Source of the DNA: Streptomyces brevispora
Lineage (GTDB): Bacteria > Actinomycetota > Actinomycetes > Streptomycetales > Streptomycetaceae
Assembly (NCBI RefSeq): GCF_007829885.1
Contig: NZ_VIWW01000001.1
Span: 372,001-436,000 of the forward strand
Direction: 5' to 3'
Length of the DNA stretch: 64,000 nucleotides
Shown: positions 49,216 to 57,579 of the stretch, piece after piece
How positions within the stretch are numbered: the stretch's first letter is position 1
How the letters are laid out: every line of letters begins with the position of its first letter
Notes under the pieces: generated by a model
Databases searched by the model: none
What the model was told of the DNA's origin: nothing
Seen by the model: only the letters and a program-made list of their open reading frames with translations
Position numbers and translations under genes: made by a program

Positions 49216-50004
49216 CTACGCGGGGGTGACGTAGGCGCCGGAGATACCGCCGTCGACGAGGAAGTCGGTGGCGTTGACGAAGGAGGAGTCGTCGCTCGCG
49301 AGGAAGGCGACGGCGGCCGCGATCTCGGTCGCCTCGGCGAACCGGCCGAGCGGAATGTGCACCAGCCGGCGGGCCGCCCGCTCCGGGTCCTTGGCGAACA
49401 GCTCCTGAAGAAGCGGGGTGTTGACCGGCCCCGGGCACAGCGCGTTGACCCGGACCCCCTCGCGGGCGAACTGGACACCCAGTTCGCGGGACATCGCGAG
49501 CACCCCGCCCTTGGACGCGGTGTACGAGATCTGCGAGGTCGCGGCGCCCATCCTGGCGACGAACGAGGCGGTGTTGATGATCGAGCCCCGCCGCTGGCGC
49601 CGCATATAGGGCAGGGCCGCCTTGCAACACAGGTAGACGGAGGTGAGGTTGACGTCCTGAACGCGTTTCCAGGCCTCCAGACCCGTGGTGAGGATGGAGT
49701 CGTCGTCGGGCGGCGAGATGCCCGCGTTGTTGAAGGCGATGTCGACGGAGCCGTAGGTGTCGTGGGCCGCCTTGAACAGGGCCTCGACCTGTTCGGGATC
49801 GGTCACGTCGACGCGTACGAAGGTGCCGCCGACCGCTTCGGCGGCCGCCTTGCCCGCGGTCTCGTCGATGTCGCCGCAGACCACGTGCGCGCCCTCGGAG
49901 GCGAGCCGGTGGGCGGTGGCGAGGCCGATGCCGCTGCCGGCGCCGGTGATGACGGCGGTGCGGCCGACGAGGCGACGGCAGATGTTCTCGGTGTCCGTGG
50001 TCAT
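49216..50004 (-). CDS. Short-chain dehydrogenase/reductase in the glnA4-like cluster
   Basis: A 262-residue classical SDR. The NAD(P) loop TGAGSGIG is at residues 20-27, NNAG at 92-95, and the catalytic Ser147, Tyr161 and Lys165 (YTASK) are intact; GDID after the second strand suggests NAD preference. It starts six bases after the aldehyde dehydrogenase stop, making it the third gene of a glutamine-synthetase-like, aldehyde dehydrogenase, SDR operon. It could oxidise the alcohol group of gamma-glutamyl-ethanolamide to the aldehyde; this is inference. Confidence 0.88.
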   Translation of the reverse strand: MTTDTENICRRLVGRTAVITGAGSGIGLATAHRLASEGAHVVCGDIDETAGKAAAEAVGGTFVRVDVTDPEQVEALFKAAHDTYGSVDIAFNNAGISPPDDDSILTTGLEAWKRVQDVNLTSVYLCCKAALPYMRRQRRGSIINTASFVARMGAATSQISYTASKGGVLAMSRELGVQFAREGVRVNALCPGPVNTPLLQELFAKDPERAARRLVHIPLGRFAEATEIAAAVAFLASDDSSFVNATDFLVDGGISGAYVTPA

Positions 50005-50010
50005 ACCGGT

Positions 50011-51387
50011 TCAGGCCTCCGTACTGAGGAAGACGTTCTTGGTTTCGGTGAAGGCGGTGAGCGCGTCGGGCCCGAGTTCCCGGCCGAGGCCGGACTGTTT
50101 GAACCCGCCGAACGGGGTCCAGTAGCGGACCGCGGAGTGGGAGTTGACGGAGAGGTTCCCCGCCCGGACGGCCTGCGAGACCCGCAGCGCGCGCCCCACG
50201 TCGCGGGTCCAGAGGGAGCCCGCGAGGCCGTAGCGCGTCGCGTTGGCGAGCCGGACGGCGTCCGCCTCGTCCTCGAAGGGCAGCACGACCGCGACCGGCC
50301 CGAACACCTCCTCGGTGGCGACGGGCGCCTCCGGCCGGGTGTCGGTGAGGACGGTCGGCGGGAACCAGAATCCGGGGCCCTGGGGCGCGGTGCCCCGGAT
50401 CGCGGCCGCGCCCTCGGGGACGTAACCGCGTACCCGGTCGAGCTGAGTGCGCGAGATGAGCGGGCCCATCTGCGTCTTCTCGTCGGACGGGTCGCCCACG
50501 ACGACGGCGGCGACGGCCGGGGCGAACAGTTCCAGGAAGCGGTCGTACACGGATCGCTGGACGAGGATCCGGGTACGGGCGCAGCAGTCCTGGCCCGCGT
50601 TGTCCAGGAAGGACATGGGGGCGGCTGCCGCGGCGGCCTCGATGTCGGCGTCGGCGAACACGATGTTGGGGCTCTTGCCGCCGAGTTCGAGGGTGATCCG
50701 CTTCATGTGCTCGGCACACTTGGCCATGATCTGCTTGCCGACCCGGGTGGAGCCGGTGAAGACGATCTTGGCGACGTCCGGGTGCTCGACCAAGGCGTCG
50801 CCCGCCTCGTCGCCCGCGCCCGGCAGCACCTGGAAGAGGTGTTCGGGCAGGCCGGCCTCCAGGGCCAGTCCGGCGAGCCGGAGCGCGGTCAGCGGGGTGG
50901 TTTCGGCGGGCTTGAGGATGACGGCGTTGCCCGCCGCGAGGGCGGGGGCGAGGCCCCAGGCGGCGATCGGCATGGGGAAGTTCCACGGTGCGATCACGCC
51001 GATGACGCCGAGGGGTTCGAGCAGTGTGATGTCGATGCCGCCGGGGACGGGGATCTGCCGGCCGCTCAGCCGCTCCACTCCCCCGGCGGCGAAGTCGAGC
51101 AGATCACGGACGTTGCCCGCCTCCCAGCGGGCGTTGCCGATGGTGTGGCCCGCCTCGCGGACCTCCAGCCGGGCCAGTTCCTCGGTCCGGCCGTCAACGG
51201 CGACGGCGAACCGGCGCAGCAGCCGGGCCCGGTCGGCGGGGGCGAGCGCCGCCCAGGTCCGCTGGGCGGCCGCTCCCCGGGTGACGGCGGCGTCCACTTC
51301 GGCCGCGGTGGTGGCGGGCACGGTGGCGAGGAGCTCCTCCGTCGCCGGGTTCAGTACGTGGTGCTCACGGGTCAAGGAAGTCCTCAC
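50011..51387 (-). CDS. Aldehyde dehydrogenase in the glnA4-like cluster
   Basis: A 458-residue NAD(P)-dependent aldehyde dehydrogenase. The fold signatures are APWNFPM (134-139), LKPAETTP (159-166), TGSTRVGK (211-218), the catalytic Glu234 in LELGGKSPN, and Cys268 in NAGQDCCART. Its GTG overlaps the glutamine-synthetase-like stop (GTGA), so the products are made together. By analogy with gamma-glutamylated polyamine or ethanolamine catabolism it would oxidise a gamma-glutamyl-amino-aldehyde to the acid. Confidence 0.92.
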   Translation of the reverse strand: MRTSLTREHHVLNPATEELLATVPATTAAEVDAAVTRGAAAQRTWAALAPADRARLLRRFAVAVDGRTEELARLEVREAGHTIGNARWEAGNVRDLLDFAAGGVERLSGRQIPVPGGIDITLLEPLGVIGVIAPWNFPMPIAAWGLAPALAAGNAVILKPAETTPLTALRLAGLALEAGLPEHLFQVLPGAGDEAGDALVEHPDVAKIVFTGSTRVGKQIMAKCAEHMKRITLELGGKSPNIVFADADIEAAAAAAPMSFLDNAGQDCCARTRILVQRSVYDRFLELFAPAVAAVVVGDPSDEKTQMGPLISRTQLDRVRGYVPEGAAAIRGTAPQGPGFWFPPTVLTDTRPEAPVATEEVFGPVAVVLPFEDEADAVRLANATRYGLAGSLWTRDVGRALRVSQAVRAGNLSVNSHSAVRYWTPFGGFKQSGLGRELGPDALTAFTETKNVFLSTEA

Positions 51388-52751
51388 AGGCGCTCGAAGG
51401 CGCGTTTGATTTCCCAGTCGGTCACCGCCGCGTCGAAGGCGTCGAGTTCGACGCGCGCCATGTTGGCGTAGTGCGCGACGACTTCGTCGCCGAAGGCCGC
51501 CGCCGCGATCTCGCTGCGCTCCCAGAGCCCGGCGGCCTCGCGCAGGGTGGTGGGGACGTGGTCGTACGTGGCGCTGTACGCGTTCCCCTCGCAGGGCTCG
51601 GGCAGTTCGAGGCCGTGCTCGATGCCGTACAGGCCGGCGGCGACGAGTCCGGCGACGGCGAGGTACGGGTTGACGTCACCGCCGGGGAGGCGGTTCTCGA
51701 AGCGCAGGGACTGGCCATGCCCCACGACACGGAGTGCGCAGGTGCGGTTGTCGTCGCCCCAGGCGACCGCGGTCGGCGCGAAGGAACCGGGCTGGAAGCG
51801 CTTGTAGGAGTTGATGTTCGGCGCGTAGAGGAGCGAGAAGTCGCGCAGAGCGGCGAGCTGGCCGGCGAGGAAGTGCCTCATCACCGGGGACATGGCGCCG
51901 TCCCCGTCCGCCATGACGCTGCGCCCGGGGTCGTCGGTGGACCGGAGCGAGAGGTGGATGTGACAGGAGTTGCCCTCACGCTCGTTGAACTTGGCCATGA
52001 AGGTGAGCGCGACACCTTCCTGTGCGGCGATCTCCTTGGCGCCCGTCTTGTACACGGCGTGCTGGTCACAGGTGACCAGGGCCTCGTCGTAGCGGAACAC
52101 GATCTCGTGCTGGCCGGGGTTGCACTCGCCCTTGGCGGACTCGACGGTGAGGCCCGCGCCCGCCATCGCGTTTCGGATACGGCGCAGCAGGGGTTCGATG
52201 CGGCCGGTGCCGAGGACGGAGTAGTCGACGTTGTACTGATTGACCGGGGTGAGGCCGCGGTAGTCGCGGTCCCAGGCCTGTTCGTAGGTGTCCTTGAAGA
52301 CGATGAACTCGAGTTCGGTGCCGGCATGGGCCGTGTATCCGTGCCCGGCGAGGCGTTCGAGCTGGCGGCGCAGGATCTGGCGGGGCGCGGCGAGGACAGG
52401 TGAGCCGTCGCTCCACGCGAGGTCGGCGGTGACCATCGCGGTGCCCTCGTTCCACGGCACTCGCCGCAGGGTGGCGAGGTCGGGGTGCATGGCGAAGTCA
52501 CCGTAGCCGCGGTCCCAGGAGGACATGGCGTAGCCGTCGACGGTGTTCATGTCGGTGTCGACGGCGAGGAGGTAGTTGCAGCCCTCGGTGCCGTGCGGCA
52601 CGACCTCGTCGAGGAAGAAGGCGGCGGCGAAGCGTTTGCCCTGGAGCCGCCCCTGCATGTCGGGGAAGGCCAGGACCACGGTGTCGATCTCACCGCTGTC
52701 GACGAGGAGGCGGAGTTCCTCGACGGCGAGCGGGGCTGTTCGGTCGGACAC
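51384..52751 (-). CDS. glnA4: Glutamine-synthetase-like gamma-glutamylamide synthetase (GlnA4 type)
   Basis: A 455-residue GSI-like ligase. Metal and substrate residues are retained: GTELEFIVF, GECNPGQHEIVF, EGNSCHIHLSL, NINSYKRFQPGSFAPTAVAW then GDDNRTCALRVVG, and FENRLPGGDVNPYL. The tyrosine adenylylation loop of true GlnA is absent. In S. coelicolor the relative GlnA4 (SCO1613) acts as gamma-glutamylethanolamide synthetase, and the gene context matches. Start: GTG 52751 with GAGGAG. It heads the operon with an aldehyde dehydrogenase and an SDR; the divergent gene encodes a gamma-glutamyl hydrolase. Confidence 0.88.
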   Translation of the reverse strand: MSDRTAPLAVEELRLLVDSGEIDTVVLAFPDMQGRLQGKRFAAAFFLDEVVPHGTEGCNYLLAVDTDMNTVDGYAMSSWDRGYGDFAMHPDLATLRRVPWNEGTAMVTADLAWSDGSPVLAAPRQILRRQLERLAGHGYTAHAGTELEFIVFKDTYEQAWDRDYRGLTPVNQYNVDYSVLGTGRIEPLLRRIRNAMAGAGLTVESAKGECNPGQHEIVFRYDEALVTCDQHAVYKTGAKEIAAQEGVALTFMAKFNEREGNSCHIHLSLRSTDDPGRSVMADGDGAMSPVMRHFLAGQLAALRDFSLLYAPNINSYKRFQPGSFAPTAVAWGDDNRTCALRVVGHGQSLRFENRLPGGDVNPYLAVAGLVAAGLYGIEHGLELPEPCEGNAYSATYDHVPTTLREAAGLWERSEIAAAAFGDEVVAHYANMARVELDAFDAAVTDWEIKRAFERL

Positions 52752-52777
52752 GGACGGGTCCTCTCCTCGCGGGCCGA

Positions 52778-52859
52778 CAGTTGATCCCGACCGTTGGGCA
52801 GCTGATCCGGATCTTTGGGCAGCTGATCCAAATCTATGGGCAGCGCACGGGATTTGGAT
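52778..52859. promoter_or_regulatory. Three 21-bp tandem repeats plus inverted repeat between glnA4 and the hydrolase gene
   Basis: Units CAGTTGATCCCGACCGTTGGG (52778-52798, shown in full as its 21-base register minus none is avoided here beyond the key core TTGATCC), CTGATCCGGATCTTTGGG (52802-52819) and CTGATCCAAATCTATGGG (52823-52840) recur every 21 bases, two helical turns. ATCCAAATC (52826-52834) is also inverted as GATTTGGAT (52851-52859). They lie in the divergent promoter and look like cooperative operator sites. Confidence 0.8.
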
Positions 52860-52902
52860 ACGGTGCCGATGCGTTCCGCGTGCCGTGCGAGAGGGAGATC
52901 CG

Positions 52903-53622
52903 ATGAACCGCCCGCTGATCGGGATCAGTACCTACCTGGAGGCCTCGGCGCGCTGGGGCGTCTGGGACCTGCCCGCGACACTGCTGCCCGCCGGCTACAG
53001 CCGGCTGGTCCGTGAGGCGGGCGGCCTCGCCGCGCTGCTTCCGCCGGACTCCCCGGATCTGGCGGCGTCGGTGGTGGCGCGGCTCGACGCGGTGGTGGTG
53101 GCGGGCGGGCCGGATGTGGAGCCCGAGCGGTACGGGGCGGTGCGTGACCCGCGGACCGGGCCGCCGGCGCCGGAGCGCGACGCCTGGGAGGTGGCACTGA
53201 TCGAGGCGGCGCTGAAGTCCGGCACCCCGTTGCTCGGGATCTGCCGGGGGATGCAGCTGCTGAACGTGGCCCTCGGCGGCACGCTGACGCAGCACCTGGA
53301 CGGGCACGCGGGCCCCGGCGGCGTGACAGGGGTGATCGGCACGCACACGGTGGCGCCGGTGCCGGGGACGCGGTACGCCTCCGTGGTGCCCGCCGCCTGC
53401 ACTGTGCCCGCCTACCACCACCAGGCCGTGGACCGGCTCGGCGCGGGCCTGGTGGCCTCCGCGCACGCGGCGGACGGCACGGTGGAGGCGGTCGAGCTGC
53501 CGGGCCCCGGGTGGGTGCTCGGGGTGCAGTGGCATCCGGAGATGGGCGACGACGTACGGGTCATGGGGGCGCTGGTGGCAACCGCGCGGCTAGCTGAGCC
53601 GGTGATCGAGCCTGCCCCGTAG
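52903..53622 (+). CDS. Gamma-glutamyl-gamma-aminobutyrate hydrolase-like class I amidotransferase (PuuD type)
   Basis: A 239-residue class I glutamine-amidotransferase-fold hydrolase. The nucleophile Cys114 is in LGICRGMQLLN, and the His-Glu pair is in GVQWHPEMGDD. VVVAGGPDVEPERYG is typical of PuuD, which cleaves gamma-glutamyl bonds at the end of the pathway. ATG 52903 follows GGGAG. Divergent from glnA4, it completes a gamma-glutamylation, oxidation, hydrolysis route. Its 3' end overlaps the converging kinase gene by 33 bases. Confidence 0.9.
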   Translation: MNRPLIGISTYLEASARWGVWDLPATLLPAGYSRLVREAGGLAALLPPDSPDLAASVVARLDAVVVAGGPDVEPERYGAVRDPRTGPPAPERDAWEVALIEAALKSGTPLLGICRGMQLLNVALGGTLTQHLDGHAGPGGVTGVIGTHTVAPVPGTRYASVVPAACTVPAYHHQAVDRLGAGLVASAHAADGTVEAVELPGPGWVLGVQWHPEMGDDVRVMGALVATARLAEPVIEPAP

Positions 53623-54546
53623 CCAGTCAAGGGCGGCCGCGCCCTGGGCCGCCTGGAAGGCCCGCAGCGTGGGCAGACCCGGCGGGGCGGGGCGCAGTGA
53701 GTGCGCCACGAAGTAGCCGGTCAGGGCGGCGAGTACGGCGGTGACTCCCTCGGGGTCGGCGCCGCGGCCGAGCGGGTGGGCCGTGAAGGCGGTCTCCGGG
53801 TCGGGACCGCCCTGGGCCGCGACGCACGGCAGCATCGCCAGCAGGTCGAACCAGGGCGCGGCACGCATCGCGTGCGGCCAGTCGACGAACACGACCCGGT
53901 CCTCGGTCAGCAGGATGTTGTCGGCACGCAGATCGCTGTGGACGAGGCTGTCCCCGACGGCGGGTTCCGCCCAGCCGGACTCCAGTTCCGCGAGCGCGGC
54001 GAGACGGCGTGCCGCCCAGGGATCGAGGCGCGTGGTGTCCCCCGCCGCGTGCAGGGTCCGCCAGCCGGTGAACATCGCGGCCTTGCGCTCGGCGACAGGG
54101 GGCGCGTCGATCGGGGCCGGGGTGAGGAGCCGGGTGAGTTCACCGACAGCCCTCAGGACGCGGTCCAGTTCGGCCGGGTCCCAGGGGATGCGGGGCTGAC
54201 GGCCGTCGATGTCCTCCAGTACGAGTGCGACGCGGGTGCCGTCGTCGTACGAGCCGAGCAGCCGGGGCGCGGGGGCGCGCGGCGGGAGGGCGGCGGTGTG
54301 GCGGGCCTCGGCGCGGTGCAGGTCCGGGGCGCCGGGATTCACCTCGGCGCTCACCGCCTTGACGAAGGCGCGGCCGCCGTTCGCGAGCCGGACCCGTGCG
54401 GCGACGCCGGGTGAGAAGCCGCCGCTCTGGCTGCGGGCCTCGACGACGGGTGAGCCGAGGACGGACTCGACGGCGCCACGCACGGTGGCAGGCAGGTCGG
54501 CCCACGCGTGGCGGACACCGGAGGCGGGTGGTGCGGTTACGGTCAT
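53590..54546 (-). CDS. Phosphotransferase of the aminoglycoside/choline kinase fold
   Basis: A 318-residue APH-superfamily kinase. The catalytic loop is SLVHSDLRADNILL (Asp and Asn of H-x-D-x4-N), and the magnesium Asp is in RVVFVDWPHAMRA. The N-lobe includes GGFSPGVAARVRLANGGRAF and a VKAVSAE lysine. Members phosphorylate small hydroxyl compounds: aminoglycosides, choline, ethanolamine, homoserine or macrolides. The position beside a putative ethanolamine-catabolic cluster makes a small amino-alcohol attractive, but this is speculative. It converges on and overlaps the hydrolase gene. Confidence 0.82.
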   Translation of the reverse strand: MTVTAPPASGVRHAWADLPATVRGAVESVLGSPVVEARSQSGGFSPGVAARVRLANGGRAFVKAVSAEVNPGAPDLHRAEARHTAALPPRAPAPRLLGSYDDGTRVALVLEDIDGRQPRIPWDPAELDRVLRAVGELTRLLTPAPIDAPPVAERKAAMFTGWRTLHAAGDTTRLDPWAARRLAALAELESGWAEPAVGDSLVHSDLRADNILLTEDRVVFVDWPHAMRAAPWFDLLAMLPCVAAQGGPDPETAFTAHPLGRGADPEGVTAVLAALTGYFVAHSLRPAPPGLPTLRAFQAAQGAAALDWLRGRLDHRLS

Positions 54547-54619
54547 CCGCGCATCCTTCCCGCTCGCCCGGCGTGCGGGCGAGCCGTTTTGTGACGGCGG
54601 GCGGGGCCGCCCCGGGCCC

Positions 54620-55552
54620 TCAGTCGCCGGACCGGCCGGACTGCGTCAGGGAGAGCAGGTCGCGGGCCGGGCCCGTGGGGCGGTGGCCCGACGGCCAGAC
54701 CGCGCGCAGCTGGCGGCGCAGCCGGACCCCGGCGATCGGGATCTTGACCAGGCGCCGGGACGACAGTTCCTCGCCGAGAGCCAGTTCGCTCAGCACACAC
54801 GGTCCGGCGCCGCTCTCGGCCGCCCCCTTCACCGCGGTGGTCGAGGAGAGTTCCAGGAGCGGCTGGGCCAGTCCGCCGTGGACGGCGAGGGCGGCGTCCA
54901 GGACCTGGCGGGTGCCGGAGCCGTGCTCGCGCAGGATCAGCGGGGTCCCGGCGAGTTCCTGCGGGGTCAGCGGGGTGCGGCGGCGGGCCCAGGCGTGGGA
55001 GGGGGCGACCACGACGACCAGCCGGTCGTGGGCGATGACGGTGCCGTCGAGGCCCTCGGGCACCGACAGGCCCTCGACGAATCCCAGGTCCGCCTCGCCG
55101 GTCAGCAGCCGCCGGGCGACCGCCGCCGAGTTACCGGCGAGCAGGGAGACGGCGGTGTCCGGCCGTTCGGCGCGCAGGGCGATCAGCCAGCCCGGGAGCA
55201 GGTACTCGGCGATGGTCATCGAGGCGGCGACCCGCAGCCGGGAGTCGCGCCGGTCGCGCAGCGCCTGGGCCCCCGCGTCGAACGCCTCGGCGGCCTCGAC
55301 GACCCGGCGCGCCCAGTCGGTGACGAGCGCGCCCGCGTCCGTGAGGCGGGAGCCGCGGGGCGAGCGGTCGAGCAGGGCGAGACCGAGCTGCCGCTCCATC
55401 GACCGGATGCGGCTGCTGGCGGCGGGCTGGGAGATGCCGACGTCGCGCGCGGCCCGCCCGAGGCTGCCGTGCCGGGCGACGGCTATGAGCAGCTCCAGTG
55501 CGCCCAGATCGGGAACCCGGTGAGACAGAAGTGCAGGTACGTCGCTGGCCAT
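54620..55552 (-). CDS. LysR family transcriptional regulator
   Basis: A 310-residue full-length LysR regulator: winged HTH (LELLIAVARHGSLGRAARDV, GISQPAASSRIRSMERQLGL) and an effector-binding domain (RLRVAASMTIAEYLLPGWLI, EADLGFVEGL, PLILREHGSGTRQVLD). It is similar to CysB/CbbR-like regulators. ATG 55552 has AGGTGG within an inverted repeat that spans the start. It is divergent, by 37 bases, from the TDT transporter gene, its likely target. Confidence 0.92.
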   Translation of the reverse strand: MASDVPALLSHRVPDLGALELLIAVARHGSLGRAARDVGISQPAASSRIRSMERQLGLALLDRSPRGSRLTDAGALVTDWARRVVEAAEAFDAGAQALRDRRDSRLRVAASMTIAEYLLPGWLIALRAERPDTAVSLLAGNSAAVARRLLTGEADLGFVEGLSVPEGLDGTVIAHDRLVVVVAPSHAWARRRTPLTPQELAGTPLILREHGSGTRQVLDAALAVHGGLAQPLLELSSTTAVKGAAESGAGPCVLSELALGEELSSRRLVKIPIAGVRLRRQLRAVWPSGHRPTGPARDLLSLTQSGRSGD

Positions 55553-55566
55553 AAGTCCACCTTATG
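55550..55566. promoter_or_regulatory. CATAAG-N5-CTTATG operator between lysR and TDT genes
   Basis: A perfect inverted repeat overlaps the lysR start codon and ribosome site and lies 24 bases before the divergent transporter start. It is a plausible autoregulatory LysR site. Confidence 0.55.
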
Positions 55567-55589
55567 ACCTCATAGGGAGGGACTCCCTG

Positions 55590-56771
55590 GTGGGGGACGA
55601 CCCCGGAACCGAGAATCATGGCATGGCCATCTTTCCGCGGTCCAGCACCGCGTTCCCGTACTCCGGCACCGCCCGGCGCCCCGCGCTGCGGTACGTCGGC
55701 CCCAACTGGTACGCGACCGTCATGGGCACCTCGATCGTCGCGAGTGCGGGCGTCGCCCTGCCGGTGCACGTCCCCGGGCTGCGGGCGGTCTGCGCAGTGG
55801 TGTGGGTGCTCGCCGCGCTCATGCTCGCCGCCGTGCTCACCGCTCGCGCCGGGCACTGGGCCTCGCACCGGGACCAGGCCCGCAGCCATCTCCTCGACCC
55901 GGGTGTCGCCCCGTTCTACGGCTGCCTCTCGATGGCGCTGCTGGCCGTCGGCGGCTCCGGGATGGTGGTGGGCAAGGATGTGATCGGCCATCAGGCGGCC
56001 CTCGTACTGGATGTGGTGCTGTACACCGCGGGCACCCTGACCGGGCTGTTCATCGCGGTGGCGATCCCGTATCTGATGATGGTGCGCCACCGTCCGGCAC
56101 CCGGGACCGCGTCCCCGGTGTGGCTGCTGCCCGTGGTGGCCCCCATGGTCTCCGCGGCCCTCGGTCCGCTGCTGGTACCGGAGCTCCCAACCGGCCAGTG
56201 GCGGGAGGCGCTGCTGCTGGCCTGCTACGCGATGTTCGGCCTGAGTCTGCTGGCGACACTGGTGATGCTGCCGCTGATCTTCTCCCGGCTCGTCCATCAG
56301 GGTCCGCTGCCGCTCGTGCTGACGCCCACGCTGTTCCTGGTGCTCGGCCCGCTGGGCCAGTCGACGACCGCGGTCAACGCCCTCGCCGATGTGGCACCGG
56401 GTGCGATCCAGGCCCCGTACGCCTCCGCGCTCAGCGCCTTCGCCGTGCTGTACGGGGTGCCGGTGATGGGGTTCGCGCTGATGTGGCTGGCCCTGGCGGG
56501 CGCCATGGTGGTGCGGGCGGTACAGGGCGGGATGACGTTCGGCATGACGTGGTGGGGCTTCACCTTCCCCGTCGGTACGTGCGTCACGGGCGCCGCGGGC
56601 CTGGCCCGGCACACCGGCCTGACGGCGTACACCTGGCTGGCCGTCGTGCTCTACGTCCTGCTGGTGACGGCCTGGGCGGTGGCCGGCGTCCGCACGGTGC
56701 GCGGGCTGCTCAGCGGAGCGCTGCTCGCGGCGCCGCAGGGACACGCACCGGTGACGGCCCGTACCGCGTGA
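55590..56771 (+). CDS. TDT (TehA/SLAC1) family transporter
   Basis: A 393-residue membrane protein with about ten hydrophobic helices, of the tellurite-resistance/dicarboxylate transporter superfamily, which includes sulfite exporters and anion channels. GPNWYATVMGTSIVASAGVA is the conserved first helix, and MTWWGFTFPVGTCVTG the late glycine/threonine-rich helix with the gating Phe region. GTG 55590 is chosen because GGGAGG lies nine bases upstream; ATG 55623 is possible. With an adjacent CysB-like regulator, a sulfite or C4-dicarboxylate substrate is plausible but not shown. Confidence 0.86.
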   Translation: MGDDPGTENHGMAIFPRSSTAFPYSGTARRPALRYVGPNWYATVMGTSIVASAGVALPVHVPGLRAVCAVVWVLAALMLAAVLTARAGHWASHRDQARSHLLDPGVAPFYGCLSMALLAVGGSGMVVGKDVIGHQAALVLDVVLYTAGTLTGLFIAVAIPYLMMVRHRPAPGTASPVWLLPVVAPMVSAALGPLLVPELPTGQWREALLLACYAMFGLSLLATLVMLPLIFSRLVHQGPLPLVLTPTLFLVLGPLGQSTTAVNALADVAPGAIQAPYASALSAFAVLYGVPVMGFALMWLALAGAMVVRAVQGGMTFGMTWWGFTFPVGTCVTGAAGLARHTGLTAYTWLAVVLYVLLVTAWAVAGVRTVRGLLSGALLAAPQGHAPVTARTA

Positions 56772-56861
56772 GGAACCGCCCGTCGACGAGTGCGGCGGGG
56801 TGAGTGGGAGACGGCGCGCACGGAACAGCCGCCGGGTCCCATGACGGTCCGGGCCGGACTC

Positions 56862-57410
56862 TCAGCGGCGCGGGTCGAACGTCGCGTCGATGTGCTCGGC
56901 CACCGCGACGAACAGCAGCCGGGTGCCGGGGACCGTGGCCCGCCAGCGGTGGCGCACCCCGCCCGAGAGGAACAGCGTGTCCCCGCGCTCCAGCCGGTAC
57001 GCCTGGCCCTCGGCCTCCACCTCGGCGGCGCCCTCCGCCACGTACATCACCTCGTCGTTGCGGTGCTGGAACTCGCGCCCCAGGTCGAGCTCGCCGGTGA
57101 ACTCGAGGGCGCTGAGCTGGTGGCGTCCGCGTACCACCCGGCGCACGCCTTCCACCTCCTGCCCGCCGCGCACCACGTCGACCGCGCGCGCCGAGTCGGC
57201 GGCGGCCCGCAGGCGTGCGGGGGTGGTCTCCAGGGCGTCCGCGACCCGGTCCAGGGAACGGGCGCTGGGTCTGGCCCGCTCGTTCTCGATCTGGCTGAGG
57301 AACGGTACGGACAGGCCACTGCGCGACGCGACCGCGGCCAGCGTGAGTCCCAGGGATCTGCGCTGTCGTCGGACCGCCGCGCCCACCCGAAGTGTTTCCT
57401 TGTCGTCCAT
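56862..57410 (-). CDS. XRE-family regulator with C-terminal cupin
   Basis: A 182-residue protein. Residues 8-65 are an XRE helix-turn-helix (LGLTLAAVASRSGLSVPFLS then QIENERARPS), and residues 100-170 a cupin barrel (EFQHRNDEVMYVAEGAAEVE, then RLERGDTLFLSGGVRHRW) that would bind a small ligand. Such regulators often control amino-acid, amine or betaine metabolism genes. It lies downstream of the betaine ABC transporter on the same strand but past a strong terminator, so control of that transporter is only a suggestion. Confidence 0.88.
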   Translation of the reverse strand: MDDKETLRVGAAVRRQRRSLGLTLAAVASRSGLSVPFLSQIENERARPSARSLDRVADALETTPARLRAAADSARAVDVVRGGQEVEGVRRVVRGRHQLSALEFTGELDLGREFQHRNDEVMYVAEGAAEVEAEGQAYRLERGDTLFLSGGVRHRWRATVPGTRLLFVAVAEHIDATFDPRR

Positions 57411-57506
57411 GTCCCGCTCCCTCCCGACTCACCATCCTTCCGGCTGCCAGCACCTTACGCACTCCGTTACGCGAGGACGGCCGGTAATGAGACGTCCGGA
57501 CAGCCC

Positions 57507-57547
57507 GGAAGGGGTGGGTACCGCCACCGGCGGTACCCACCCCTTCC
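57507..57547. terminator. Terminator after the betaine ABC operon, 19-bp perfect stem
   Basis: GGAAGGGGTGGGTACCGCC (57507-57525), loop ACC, and its inverted copy (57529-57547), 33 bases after the transporter stop on the minus strand. Confidence 0.9.
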
Positions 57548-57579
57548 TGTGTCACGGCCCCTGCCGGGCCGCTACGGGG

